Virus record (IMG/VR): IMGVR_UViG_3300045120_000508 | Span: 1-21,470 of that record | Source of the DNA: a virus | Strand: one strand, 5' to 3' | Length of the DNA: 21,470 nucleotides | Part shown: positions 7,630-14,777 of the stretch, piece by piece | Position numbering within the stretch: the stretch's first letter is position 1 | Layout: each line of letters starts with the position of its first letter | The notes under the pieces: model-generated | Told to the model about the DNA's origin: nothing | Database searches by the model: none | What the model saw: only the letters and a program-made list of their open reading frames with translations | Made by a program: the position numbers and the translations under genes

Positions 7630-7908
7630 GTGGCATACAATATTACTCAAGGTAGTACGGTCGAATTCACGGTCGAATTCCTTGATTCGAGCGGCAATCT
7701 CACTGTGCCATCGGGCGCAACGCTGACCATGACCTATACGTCAATTTCCGGCACGACGGCCTCTTCGACCATCACCATGACGCAATCCAACCAGTTCTTC
7801 ATCGCGACCTGGGGCTCCGGCCAGGCGAAGGTGGGCTTTGCCAACTACTCGATCATCGGGACCGGCGGGACGCCCGCGCTCGGGCAGCTTCGCCTCCTTG
7901 GACCATAG
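7630..7908 (+). CDS. small Ig-like beta-sandwich phage protein
   Basis: A 92-residue protein with a GTG start at 7630, preceded by GGGGA at 7620-7624. The first residues are MAYNITQGSTVEFTVEFLDS. The rest (LTMTYTSISGTTASSTITMTQ...FIATWGSGQAKVGFANYSIIG) follows the seven-strand text of small immunoglobulin-like or BppU/virion domains: strand, 'D.SGN...P', strand, 'F.A.W.S..A..G...YSI' and a final RLLGP. Such proteins decorate heads or tails. It lies between the tailspike group and the adaptor genes with only seven bases before the next start. The 37 bases upstream (7593-7629) hold its ribosome binding site and show no promoter or terminator I can support. Confidence 0.65.
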   Translation: MAYNITQGSTVEFTVEFLDSSGNLTVPSGATLTMTYTSISGTTASSTITMTQSNQFFIATWGSGQAKVGFANYSIIGTGGTPALGQLRLLGP

Positions 7909-7915
7909 GTGAACC

Positions 7916-8614
7916 ATGTTTCCGGCTGCCGTTAAAACCACTCGCTCATACGACTTCAATCCCTCGGGCGCCGAGATCGTCCTGGACGCGTTCGGGCGCT
8001 GCCAGATCAGGCCGTCCGAGATCACGCAATCGCACATGTTCGCCGCGCGCATGAAGCTGAATTTGCTGCTAAGCGAGTGGTCCAACAACCAGGTGAACCT
8101 GTGGGAAGTGAACCTGCAATCCATCCCGCTCGTTCAAGGATCGGCCACATACTCGGTGCCAGCCGAGATCGTCATGATCCTGGATATGTATATTTCCTAC
8201 GGCACGCCATCCGTCGACCGCTACCTCAATCCGCTGTCTCGCACAGAATACACTGCCATCGCCAACAAGACGGCACAAGGCTCTCCCTCGCAGTTCTGGT
8301 TCAACCGGCTGATCTCGCCGACGGTGACGTTCTATCTGGTTCCGGACGGCGCGCTGTCCTACACCGCAAAATACTACGCGGTGCGGCAGACCCAGGATGC
8401 CGATGTCACCAACGGTTATAACGTCGAAGTGCAGAGCCGCTGGATGGCGGCATTTACCGCCGGCTTGGCCTGGATGTTGTCCGAGACCTACATGCCGCAG
8501 TTGGAAGACAAGCTGTTCGCGCGCTATCAGCGCGCATGGAACATTGCGGCGGCCCAGGATACGGAAAACGCCCCGCTCTACATTGGTCCGCAGTTGGGAT
8601 CGTACTTCCGATGA
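7916..8614 (+). CDS. P22 gp4-like head-tail adaptor (tail accessory factor)
   Basis: A 232-residue mostly helical protein. The text ALDAFGRCQIRPSEIT-type (here VLDAFGRCQIRPSEITQSHM) followed by AARMKLNLLLSEWSNNQVNLWEVN is typical of the P22 gp4 / podovirus adaptor family. Those proteins form a ring below the portal after packaging and bridge to the tail. The middle has 'GSATYSVPAEIVMILDMYI' and later FWFNRLISPTVTFYLVPDG, a beta insertion seen in these adaptors. The C-terminal AAFTAGLAWMLSETY...LEDKLFARYQRAWNIAAAQDTE is a long helix pair. AGGTGA lies at 7907-7912 before ATG 7916, and its TGA overlaps the next ATG (ATGA). Family assignment rests on remembered motifs. P22 gp4 has also been described as having a muralytic activity; no such active site is claimed here. 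Confidence 0.7.
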   Translation: MFPAAVKTTRSYDFNPSGAEIVLDAFGRCQIRPSEITQSHMFAARMKLNLLLSEWSNNQVNLWEVNLQSIPLVQGSATYSVPAEIVMILDMYISYGTPSVDRYLNPLSRTEYTAIANKTAQGSPSQFWFNRLISPTVTFYLVPDGALSYTAKYYAVRQTQDADVTNGYNVEVQSRWMAAFTAGLAWMLSETYMPQLEDKLFARYQRAWNIAAAQDTENAPLYIGPQLGSYFR

Positions 8615-9438
8615 GCTTCCGTCCGCACGGCAAAGCATCTGTCGACTCGCGTTCGCCGCGGGCGCTGGGGGTATGCGATCGGTGCGGCTTCATGTATAAT
8701 CACGACGCCCTACAGGACCAGCTGCGTTACCGCGGCCCCCGTCTGCAGAACCTCGGCCTTCTTGTCTGCCTATCCTGCCTCGATATTCCCAACGAGCAGG
8801 AACGTACTATCGTTCTTCCGCCGGATCCAATACCGATTAACTTCGCGCGGCCGGAAAACTACGTGGTCGCTGACAACCCTGTTTCTGGACTGGGCTACGA
8901 TCCGGCCAATGCCTTCCTGCCGACAACGCAGTTTGGCATGAGCATAGGCAACATGGTGATGGGCGCTGGCGTCAACGCCGCTTTCGATGGCGGGGTTGTG
9001 GTCAGCTCCGTCGCTACGACCGTCAGCCGCGGCTTCTCCAACTGCGCCAATCTGGCCAACAGCGTCTCAGGATTCAACAATTGGGTAGGAAAGAACTGGG
9101 CGGCCGATGCGACCGGCGGCCTCACGACGACGCCTTCGACCGTTACCCCGCAGACGCATGTCGTGTCGAGCTTCACGCTGATCGCCCCCGCCGACCAGCC
9201 CTTTCTGCTGACGGGAGCCGCTCAGTATCGTATTCAAGGATCCGACAACGGCGCCACCTGGTCGACCCTCGCCTTTGGAACGACAGCCGGCACCGCAGGC
9301 GAGATCATTACTGATGACGCGATCACGCAGGCGCCCTACCAGTACCATCGCGCAGTCATCCGGGGAGATGGCGTATCGCAAGTCGGAATTGCGCAGCTCG
9401 TGTTGAATATCTCCGACGCAGGGGCCAATGACATATGA
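8611..9438 (+). CDS. zinc-knuckle plus beta-sandwich phage virion protein
   Basis: A 275-residue protein. I choose ATG 8611, which overlaps the upstream TGA as ATGA, rather than an in-frame ATG at 8536 inside the upstream gene. An N-terminal zinc-knuckle is plain: C22-D-R-C25 and C53-L-S-C56, around a basic helical stretch (DQLRYRGPRLQNL). It is followed by LDIPNEQERTIVLPPDPIPI. Residues ~140-275 (GWNNWVGKNWA-like text, SSFTLIAPADQPFLLTGAAQ, YRIQGSDNGATWSTLAFG, ... YQYHRAVIRGDG) look like a galactose-binding/discoidin-like beta-sandwich. I recall the 'CDRCGF.YN...L..Q....G..LQNL..LVC..CLD' signature as conserved in podovirus structural clusters, unnamed. The knuckle is probably structural. 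A virion location is inferred from position between two adaptors. Confidence 0.7.
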   Translation: MSFRPHGKASVDSRSPRALGVCDRCGFMYNHDALQDQLRYRGPRLQNLGLLVCLSCLDIPNEQERTIVLPPDPIPINFARPENYVVADNPVSGLGYDPANAFLPTTQFGMSIGNMVMGAGVNAAFDGGVVVSSVATTVSRGFSNCANLANSVSGFNNWVGKNWAADATGGLTTTPSTVTPQTHVVSSFTLIAPADQPFLLTGAAQYRIQGSDNGATWSTLAFGTTAGTAGEIITDDAITQAPYQYHRAVIRGDGVSQVGIAQLVLNISDAGANDI

Positions 9439-10154
9439 CTTTGACATATGACAGCTTCGTCACCCAGCTCGCCAACATGGCGCCCGTGTCGTCCGCCAAT
9501 GCGGAGTTTCTCACCGCGCTGCCCGGCGTAATCGACTACGCCGAAGGCCGCATCTACCGCGAGCTGGATCTGCTTTCCGTCCGCGTTACCGACACGTCCG
9601 TCTCGTGCTCATCAGGCGTTCGATCCATCAACCTGTCGACGACGCAGGGAACGCTGCTTGTCGTGGATCGCCTCAACATCTTCACGCCGGTCGGCACGAC
9701 ATCGACCAACACGACACGCAGCCCGACCTACTTCACAAGCCCCGACTTCGTGGACGCAAGCTACCCGTCGGCTACTTCCTCGCTGACTGGCGTGCCCGAG
9801 TTCGCCGCCCGCGTGAATGACACGCAGATCATCTTCGGGCCCACGCCGGATGAGGCATATGGAACAGAAGTCGTGGCGACGATCCGCCCGAACCCACTGT
9901 CATCGGGCAACAGCAGCACATGGCTGACACAGAACCTGCCGGAGCTGTTCTTTGCCGGAGCCATGGTATTCTACACCGGCTACCAGAAGAACTTCGGCTC
10001 GCAGGGTGACGATCCGCAATCGGCGCAGTCGTGGGAAAATGTTTTTACCACGTTGCTCAAGACAGCTGCAGTCGACTCGCTGCGCGCCAAGATCCAATCG
10101 CAAGGCTGGACCCCGCAAATTCCCAATCCGATCGCAACCCCGCCGAGGGCCTGA
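9435..10154 (+). CDS. SU10-type / podovirus head-tail adaptor
   Basis: A 239-residue protein starting in an ATGA overlap with the previous stop. The N-terminus (MTLTYDSFVTQLANMAPV...FLTALPGVIDYAEGRIYRELDLL) is the hallmark of the phage adaptor family I know from SU10-like podoviruses. It is a helical pair ending in 'IDYAE.RIYRELDL'. The middle beta region carries ...PEFAARVNDTQIIFGPTPD and the C-terminus NLPELFFAGAMVFYTGYQKNF...QSWENVFTTLLKTAAVD is helical, a common adaptor ending. It is expected to sit between portal and nozzle. A tandem TGA-TAA stop (10152-10157) separates it from the next gene, which is in the same frame. Confidence 0.75.
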   Translation: MTLTYDSFVTQLANMAPVSSANAEFLTALPGVIDYAEGRIYRELDLLSVRVTDTSVSCSSGVRSINLSTTQGTLLVVDRLNIFTPVGTTSTNTTRSPTYFTSPDFVDASYPSATSSLTGVPEFAARVNDTQIIFGPTPDEAYGTEVVATIRPNPLSSGNSSTWLTQNLPELFFAGAMVFYTGYQKNFGSQGDDPQSAQSWENVFTTLLKTAAVDSLRAKIQSQGWTPQIPNPIATPPRA

Positions 10155-10157
10155 TAA

Positions 10158-12200
10158 GTGCCGCTTGCGACCACCATACTTCGGCCCGGCGTGAATTCAC
10201 AGCGTACGTTGGCTGGAAATGAAGCTGGCGTATCGGTATCGAATCTCATTCGGTACAAGGACCAGATCATTCAGAAGACCGGCGGCTGGAACCAATTCTA
10301 TACCGGCACCTTCGGCTCGACGATCCGCGACATTCATGCCTGGCAGGGATCGACGGGAACCGGATATCTCGCGGTCGCGACCACCGGATCGACCGGCGCA
10401 CTAAACGTCATTACCGCGGGCTCGCTTGGCGATCTGTCGCCGCAGACCAACACTACAAACCACGCCGTCAATTTCTCGATCTCATCGGGAAGCGCGCTGG
10501 TCACGATCGTCGATGTTGGTTCGAGCGCATCGGTCTACGACACGATCTATCTCAATACGCCGGTTGCGATCGGCAACCTGCTCCTGAACGGGGCCTACGC
10601 CGTCACGACCGCGCTTGGATCGAGCGCCTACCAGATCACGTCCAGCGTTGTCGCTTCGACTACCATTGCCAGCAGTGGCACATTGCCAACGTTCACGACC
10701 GCAGCGGGCGAAGCGTCGGTTCTTGTCACACTCTCGAACCACAATTTCCAGGCTATACCGGGATTGCTGCAGCAATTCATCGCGCCAACGCCGACCAGCC
10801 CGTCAACCAGCTTGGTCATTCAAGGTTCTTACGAAATCAACTCGGTTATCGATTCCACCTCGTTTCGCATCACGGCTGCCACGGCGTCGACCGGCGCCGG
10901 CACAGTGACGATGAACAGCACATTGGCGCAGATCGTCTACTACATTTCGATTGGACCGCCTCCGACCGCCGGCGGCTATGGGCTCGGCGGCTATGGGCTT
11001 GGCGGCTACGGCATAGGATCTCCCGTTACGGGCGGTACCGGTACGCCGATCACGGCGACCGATTGGACGCTCGACAATTGGGGCGAGGCACTTCTGGCCT
11101 GCCCGACCGACGGTCCGATCTATGTGTGGTCGCCACGCAGCGGCTTCACGACAGCATCGGTGATCCCGACAGCGCCGTTCTTCAATGGCGGCATCTTCAT
11201 TTCCATGCCGCAGCAGATCCTGGTGGCTTGGCGTTCGACGCAATCAACCGGCGTTCAGGGGCCGCTCATTGTCCGCTGGTCGGATGCGGCGAATTACAAC
11301 GAGTGGACGGTTTCGAACCAGACGACTGCCGGCTCGTTCGTGATCCCGACCGGATCACGCATTATCGGCGGTCTACAGGCTCCATCTCAAGGCATAATCT
11401 GGACAGATGTTGACGTATGGGCGATGCAATACATTGGCGGCGACGTCGTATTCAACTTTACCCGAATCGGTTCTGGATGCGGATTGATCGGGCCGCATGC
11501 CGCCGGCGTTATTGCCGGAACCGTGTACTGGTGCAGCAACGCATTCCAATTCTTCCGGCTTGGGCAAAACGGCACCGAGCCTATTCCGTGCACGGTATGG
11601 GACTTCATTTTTCAGAACCTATCGACAGCGCAGCAAAGAAAGATCGTCTGCGCGCCCAACTCGGTCTTCAACGAGATCACATGGTATTTCCCTTCATCGT
11701 CCAGCACGGGCGAGAACGATTCGTACGTCAAGTATAATATCGTTGAAGGGGAATGGGACTACGGGACGCTTGCCCGAAACGCCTGGATCGACGTTACCGG
11801 GCAAGGTACGCCAATCGCGGCTGATACGCAGATCATATATCAACATGAACAGGGATATGATAACGTCAGCCAGCCGATAAATCCGATCTTCGAAACCGGC
11901 TACTGGTCAATCGCCGAAGGCAACGAGATGGCTTTTGTCGATTGGGTGCTGCCCGATATGAAATTCGGGACTTATTCGGGAGCGAAGACGGCGACATGCA
12001 GCATAACGTTTCTGGTTACGGATTACGCAGGTGACACGCCACGGGAATATGGCCCGTTCACGTATACGCAAACTACGCAGTACATCACGACACGATTTCG
12101 AGGGCGCTTCATGGCGATGAGAATTGAAAGCAATGATACCGGATCCTTCTGGCGCATCGGCGCTTTGAAGTATCGCTGGGCGCGGGCAGGGAGGCGCTGA
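10158..12200 (+). CDS. P22 gp10-like tail nozzle / hub protein
   Basis: A 680-residue protein starting at GTG 10158, with GAGGG at 10145-10149 at normal spacing. It opens MPLATTILRPGVNSQRTLA, then NLIRYKDQIIQKTGGWNQF. Repeated WSPRSGF / VRWSDAANYNEWTVS / IIWTDVDVWAMQYIGG units are the blades of a beta-propeller. The end (FGTYSGAKTATCSITFLV..., FRGRFMAMRIESNDTGSFW) matches the C-terminal part of podovirus stabilisation/nozzle proteins (P22 gp10, SU10 nozzle type). In P22, gp10 assembles on the gp4 ring and seals the packaged genome. Residues 272-286 hold three exact-type copies of GGYG[LI], a flexible or exposed loop. Length is compatible with the family. The gene follows its expected adaptor partner and overlaps the next start as TGATG. 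Confidence 0.75.
   Translation: MPLATTILRPGVNSQRTLAGNEAGVSVSNLIRYKDQIIQKTGGWNQFYTGTFGSTIRDIHAWQGSTGTGYLAVATTGSTGALNVITAGSLGDLSPQTNTTNHAVNFSISSGSALVTIVDVGSSASVYDTIYLNTPVAIGNLLLNGAYAVTTALGSSAYQITSSVVASTTIASSGTLPTFTTAAGEASVLVTLSNHNFQAIPGLLQQFIAPTPTSPSTSLVIQGSYEINSVIDSTSFRITAATASTGAGTVTMNSTLAQIVYYISIGPPPTAGGYGLGGYGLGGYGIGSPVTGGTGTPITATDWTLDNWGEALLACPTDGPIYVWSPRSGFTTASVIPTAPFFNGGIFISMPQQILVAWRSTQSTGVQGPLIVRWSDAANYNEWTVSNQTTAGSFVIPTGSRIIGGLQAPSQGIIWTDVDVWAMQYIGGDVVFNFTRIGSGCGLIGPHAAGVIAGTVYWCSNAFQFFRLGQNGTEPIPCTVWDFIFQNLSTAQQRKIVCAPNSVFNEITWYFPSSSSTGENDSYVKYNIVEGEWDYGTLARNAWIDVTGQGTPIAADTQIIYQHEQGYDNVSQPINPIFETGYWSIAEGNEMAFVDWVLPDMKFGTYSGAKTATCSITFLVTDYAGDTPREYGPFTYTQTTQYITTRFRGRFMAMRIESNDTGSFWRIGALKYRWARAGRR
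10971..11015 (+). repeat. three tandem 15-base repeats in the nozzle gene
   Basis: Units at 10971-10985, 10986-11000 and 11001-11015 read GGCGGCTATGGGCTC with one change in the second and several in the third. They encode GGYGL, GGYGL and GGYGI. Being in frame and a multiple of three, the array could expand or contract without harming the reading frame. Confidence 0.85.
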
Positions 12201-12427
12201 TGGGAGCCTCTCTTACCGATCTGCTGACGGCGATGCAGAACGGCGTCAACGCCATCAACTCGTTGAATGCCAGATTGACTACGACATTTCTGCAGCAGGG
12301 CGTTGTCGTGTCGTCAGCGGTTGCAACAGCGGGGTCCACCATAACGTTTGCATCTTCGCAAGCAGCCGGCTTCATTGCCGTAACAACGTCCAGTGGGGCA
12401 GCGTATTATCTGCCGGTGTATAGGTAA
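12200..12427 (+). CDS. short conserved-type phage protein, unknown
   Basis: A 75-residue protein; ATG 12200 overlaps the nozzle TGA (12198-12200). The first ~30 residues (MGASLTDLLTAMQNGVNAIN) predict an amphipathic helix. The remainder (VVVSSAVATAGSTITFAS...AGFIAVTTSSGAAYYLPVY) reads as three or four beta strands ending in a YLPVY motif. Small helix-plus-strand proteins ending 'G.AY.LPLY' occur beside fibre and nozzle genes in many phages, in my recollection, without a known function. Tight coupling to the nozzle gene suggests equal-stoichiometry synthesis, and a minor tail component is a reasonable guess. No signal peptide, cysteine or catalytic motif. Confidence 0.65.
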   Translation: MGASLTDLLTAMQNGVNAINSLNARLTTTFLQQGVVVSSAVATAGSTITFASSQAAGFIAVTTSSGAAYYLPVYR

Positions 12428-12433
12428 TCTAAT

Positions 12434-13678
12434 ATGGCCAGCCCTACAACTAACAAAGGCTACACCTACCCTGCGCACGGCGGCGCGGTTGGATCGTGGG
12501 ACACCAATCTTAACGGCAACTTCGAGTATCAGGATTTGAACCTGGGAGGCTATTATCAAATCGTTGCTTCATCGACGACTGCGGCCGTCACATTAGGCGC
12601 GACGAACGCAACAATCCCCAGCACCGCGCGCAGCATCACGATCTCGGCCAGCATTGCGCAAAATCTGTTCTACAATCTAACCGGCACGCTCACTTCCTCG
12701 CTCGCCATTAACATGCCAGCGGCCGGGTCGATCTACGTCTTCGGCAACAACCTGACATCTGGATCATCCTACGACGTAGTAGCCCAGCCGACTGGTGGAA
12801 GCGGCGTCACGCTCGTCTCCGGCGGTCAGGGCATCATCAGCATGACGTCGACCGGCGCCAATTACGCACAGAACACCTACAGTTCCATTACGACGTCGAG
12901 CGGGATTACGGCTGGCGGCCCAGTAACGCAGAATTCAAGTCAGTATGGCAAACTTGCGACCGGCGACACGACATCGCGGCCGGGGGCGCCGACGGTCGGA
13001 ATGATCCGCTACAACACATCCATCAGCGGAGTGGAGTATTGGAACGGAACGGTCTGGATCCTCCTGGGACAAGCCCCGACGGTTCAACGGGCCACGGGAG
13101 GTTCTGGAAACTACTCGCCTTCAACCGGCGTAATTCGCATTCGCGTTAGAATGTGCGGAGGCGGAGGTGGAGGAGGTGCGCGCACCTCTAATAGCGGATC
13201 GACTGGCGGTACGACGACCTTTGGCAGCTGGACGTGTATTGGCGGTACCGGCGGCGGGGCATCTGCATCTGCGCAGGGAGGCGGCGGTTCGGGCGGCGCC
13301 ACCGGTACAGGAACATTTATTAATCGTGTTGCTGGCGGCGCCGGCAACGCAGGCGGTATCAGTAATAGTGCAACCGTATATTCGCCTGGCGGGGCAGGCG
13401 GGACTAATCCGTTCGGCGGCGGAGGCAACGCTTCTATCGGCGGCGGTTCTGGAGCCGTAGCCGCAAACAGCGGCGCCGGCGGCGCCGGCGGCGGGGCGAA
13501 CGGAGCAGCTAATAGCGGCAGTGGTGGCGGAGCAGGCGAATACCTTGAATTCTGGGTCAATAACCCTGGAGTGACAGCGTTTGCTGTTGGTGCTGCTGGT
13601 GCTGGAGGAGCGGCAGGAGGTACGGCAGGTGCAAGCGGAGCAGCTGGTATCATCATCATCGAAGAATTCTATGCGTAA
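12434..13678 (+). CDS. tail fibre with glycine-rich (polyglycine) receptor-binding tip
   Basis: A 414-residue protein. Residues 1-45 (TNKGYTYPAHGGAVGSWD...LNLGGYY) are an attachment domain common on phage fibres. Residues ~40-165 are Thr/Ser-rich beta text with SGGQGIISMT. The segment 'PGAPTVGMIRYNT...VEYWNGTVWI' (~180-212) is a small fold found on many fibre ends. From ~225 to the end the protein is dominated by Gly (GGGGGGG, GGAGGGANG, and similar) with short hydrophobic ends, closing in GAAGIIIIEEFY. This matches the polyglycine-II sandwich tips of fibres such as Salmonella phage S16 gp38, where loops between glycine helices bind receptor. The resemblance is structural, not proven homology. 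The tip is therefore the best candidate for host-range variation. The upstream AGGT (~12420) can act as ribosome binding site. Confidence 0.8.
   Translation: MASPTTNKGYTYPAHGGAVGSWDTNLNGNFEYQDLNLGGYYQIVASSTTAAVTLGATNATIPSTARSITISASIAQNLFYNLTGTLTSSLAINMPAAGSIYVFGNNLTSGSSYDVVAQPTGGSGVTLVSGGQGIISMTSTGANYAQNTYSSITTSSGITAGGPVTQNSSQYGKLATGDTTSRPGAPTVGMIRYNTSISGVEYWNGTVWILLGQAPTVQRATGGSGNYSPSTGVIRIRVRMCGGGGGGGARTSNSGSTGGTTTFGSWTCIGGTGGGASASAQGGGGSGGATGTGTFINRVAGGAGNAGGISNSATVYSPGGAGGTNPFGGGGNASIGGGSGAVAANSGAGGAGGGANGAANSGSGGGAGEYLEFWVNNPGVTAFAVGAAGAGGAAGGTAGASGAAGIIIIEEFYA
13150..13665 (+). repeat. glycine-codon-rich low-complexity tip region
   Basis: A run rich in GGC/GGA/GGT codons with recurring pieces such as GGCGGCGCCGGCGGCG encodes the polyglycine tip. 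Short imperfect direct repeats of this kind allow in-frame slippage. It produces a long spurious open frame on the opposite strand (13111-13659), which is not a gene. Confidence 0.7.
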
Positions 13679-13687
13679 GGTGCAACC

Positions 13688-14293
13688 ATGCCGCTGATAA
13701 AATCGGGTTCACGCAACGCCATCTCAACCAATATTTCGGAAATGGTTCATGCCGGGCATCCGCAGAACCAAGCGGTGGCGGCCGCCATGCGTAATGCCCG
13801 AAAGTACGGAAAGAATTTCGCTTCCGGAGGTACTTCCTGGCAGGAACGCGCTTCCGGCCGCGCCCTGGCCCACGAAGGCATGATCAAGTCGGCGGTGCCG
13901 GGGCGCACGGACGCGTTGCCCATCACGGTCGGAGGTGGGGCGTATATCCTGCCAGCCGAACATCTCGCGGCCATCGGGCAAGGCAACTCGATCGCCGGCG
14001 GCCAGATCGCCAATCAGATGCTCGGGCTTTCCAAGAAAGGCGGCTTGCGCACGCCGCGCGCCATCATTCACAAGCAAGGCCGGATGAAGATGCCGAAGAT
14101 CGCCGATGGCGGCGCGGCACCCGACGTTGATATCGTCGCAGCTGGCGGTGAATATGTCGTGAGTCCGGAAAAGGTACGCGAGATCGGCGGTGGCGATCTC
14201 GACAAAGGACATCGTGTGTTGGATGCGTGGGTGATGTCCACGCGCAAGCAGCATATTAAAACTCTCAAGAACCTCAAACCGCCGAAGAAATGA
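13688..14293 (+). CDS. phage protein with HPxxQAVA motif and duplicated Gly-rich module
   Basis: A 201-residue protein with AAGGTG at 13677-13682 as ribosome binding site. The N-terminus SISTNI-like text (here AISTNISEMVHAGHPQNQAVAAAMRNARKYG) matches a small helical domain (DUF6496-like, from memory) common in phage genes. Two related modules follow: ITVGGGAYILPAEHLAAIGQGN (~82-103 region) and IVAAGGEYVVSPEKVREIGGGD (~149-170 region). They share 'GG.Y.[LV].PE.[LV]..IG.G[ND]', a signature I know from ejection or internal virion proteins. FASGG (44-48) and IADGG (138-142) echo motifs in the large protein downstream. The C-terminus is basic (MSTRKQHIKTLKNLKPPKK), as for a DNA-contacting tail. 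Its stop overlaps the next start as ATGA. Packaged with the genome is a plausible inference. Confidence 0.65.
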   Translation: MPLIKSGSRNAISTNISEMVHAGHPQNQAVAAAMRNARKYGKNFASGGTSWQERASGRALAHEGMIKSAVPGRTDALPITVGGGAYILPAEHLAAIGQGNSIAGGQIANQMLGLSKKGGLRTPRAIIHKQGRMKMPKIADGGAAPDVDIVAAGGEYVVSPEKVREIGGGDLDKGHRVLDAWVMSTRKQHIKTLKNLKPPKK

Positions 14294-14769
14294 CAGCACC
14301 TTCTATCGTTCGCGTGGCCGGCCCGGATGATTACGCCGAAGTCTGGCGGCTGTTTCTGACCGGGCACGCCGAGAATGGGATCTTCGAGCTGGCCCCGCAA
14401 AAGGTCGAGCACTTCGTCAGCCGCGCGCTCTGGCCGGAGCGCATAGACCCTATGGATACCGGTCCGCGCGGCGTTATCGGCGTCATCGGCGCCCCAGGGG
14501 CTCTGGAAGCCCTGGCGTTTCTGGTGATCGGCGAAGTGTGGTACACCCGTGACAAGCATGTCGGAGACTGCTTCGTGTTTGTCGCTCCCGATCATCGCCG
14601 CTCCCGGCACGCCATGGCGCTTCTGGAATGGATGAAGCATCAGGCTAGGCTGACGGCGTTGCCGCTGATGAGCGGGGTCGTTTCGACCGAGCGGACGGAA
14701 GCCAAATGCGTGCTCTACCGGCGCATGTTCCCGAAGGTCGGCGAAGTGTTTTTGTGGCATAGCAGTTAG
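14290..14769 (+). CDS. GNAT-fold acyltransferase-like protein
   Basis: A 159-residue protein starting in an ATGA overlap. The text reads as a GNAT: an N-terminal VAGPDDYAEVWRLFL helix, a central ALAFLVIGEVWYTRDKHV strand pair, then DCFVFVAPDHRRSRHAMALLEWMKHQA. The last segment corresponds to motif A, where VAP.HRRS.H replaces the classical Q/RxxGxG/A but keeps the basic, helix-capping layout used to bind acetyl-CoA pyrophosphate. A C-terminal KCVLYRRMFPKVGEVFLW strand completes the fold. Such proteins are frequently encoded in podovirus structural operons, beside ejection proteins, with unknown substrate. It may modify a virion protein or a host factor, but it may also have lost activity. No substrate can be read from the sequence. 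Confidence 0.75.
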   Translation: MTAPSIVRVAGPDDYAEVWRLFLTGHAENGIFELAPQKVEHFVSRALWPERIDPMDTGPRGVIGVIGAPGALEALAFLVIGEVWYTRDKHVGDCFVFVAPDHRRSRHAMALLEWMKHQARLTALPLMSGVVSTERTEAKCVLYRRMFPKVGEVFLWHSS

Positions 14770-14777
14770 GATCAGTC

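Noticed and set aside
8536-8610. Upstream in-frame extension of the zinc-knuckle gene
   Set aside because: It would overlap the adaptor gene by 79 bases; ATG 8611 in an ATGA overlap is the better start and keeps the MSFRPHG leader.
13111-13659. A 182-residue Pro/Ala-rich minus-strand frame
   Set aside because: It is the reverse complement of the glycine codons (Gly reads as Pro or Ala), so it is a composition effect.
12434-13678. Diversity-generating retroelement target in the fibre tip
   Set aside because: No reverse transcriptase, template repeat or adenine-biased variable region is visible in the window.
14068-14760. A 230-residue minus-strand frame opposite the GNAT gene
   Set aside because: The plus-strand pair has an ATGA overlap and recognisable motifs, while this frame has neither a ribosome binding site nor a domain.
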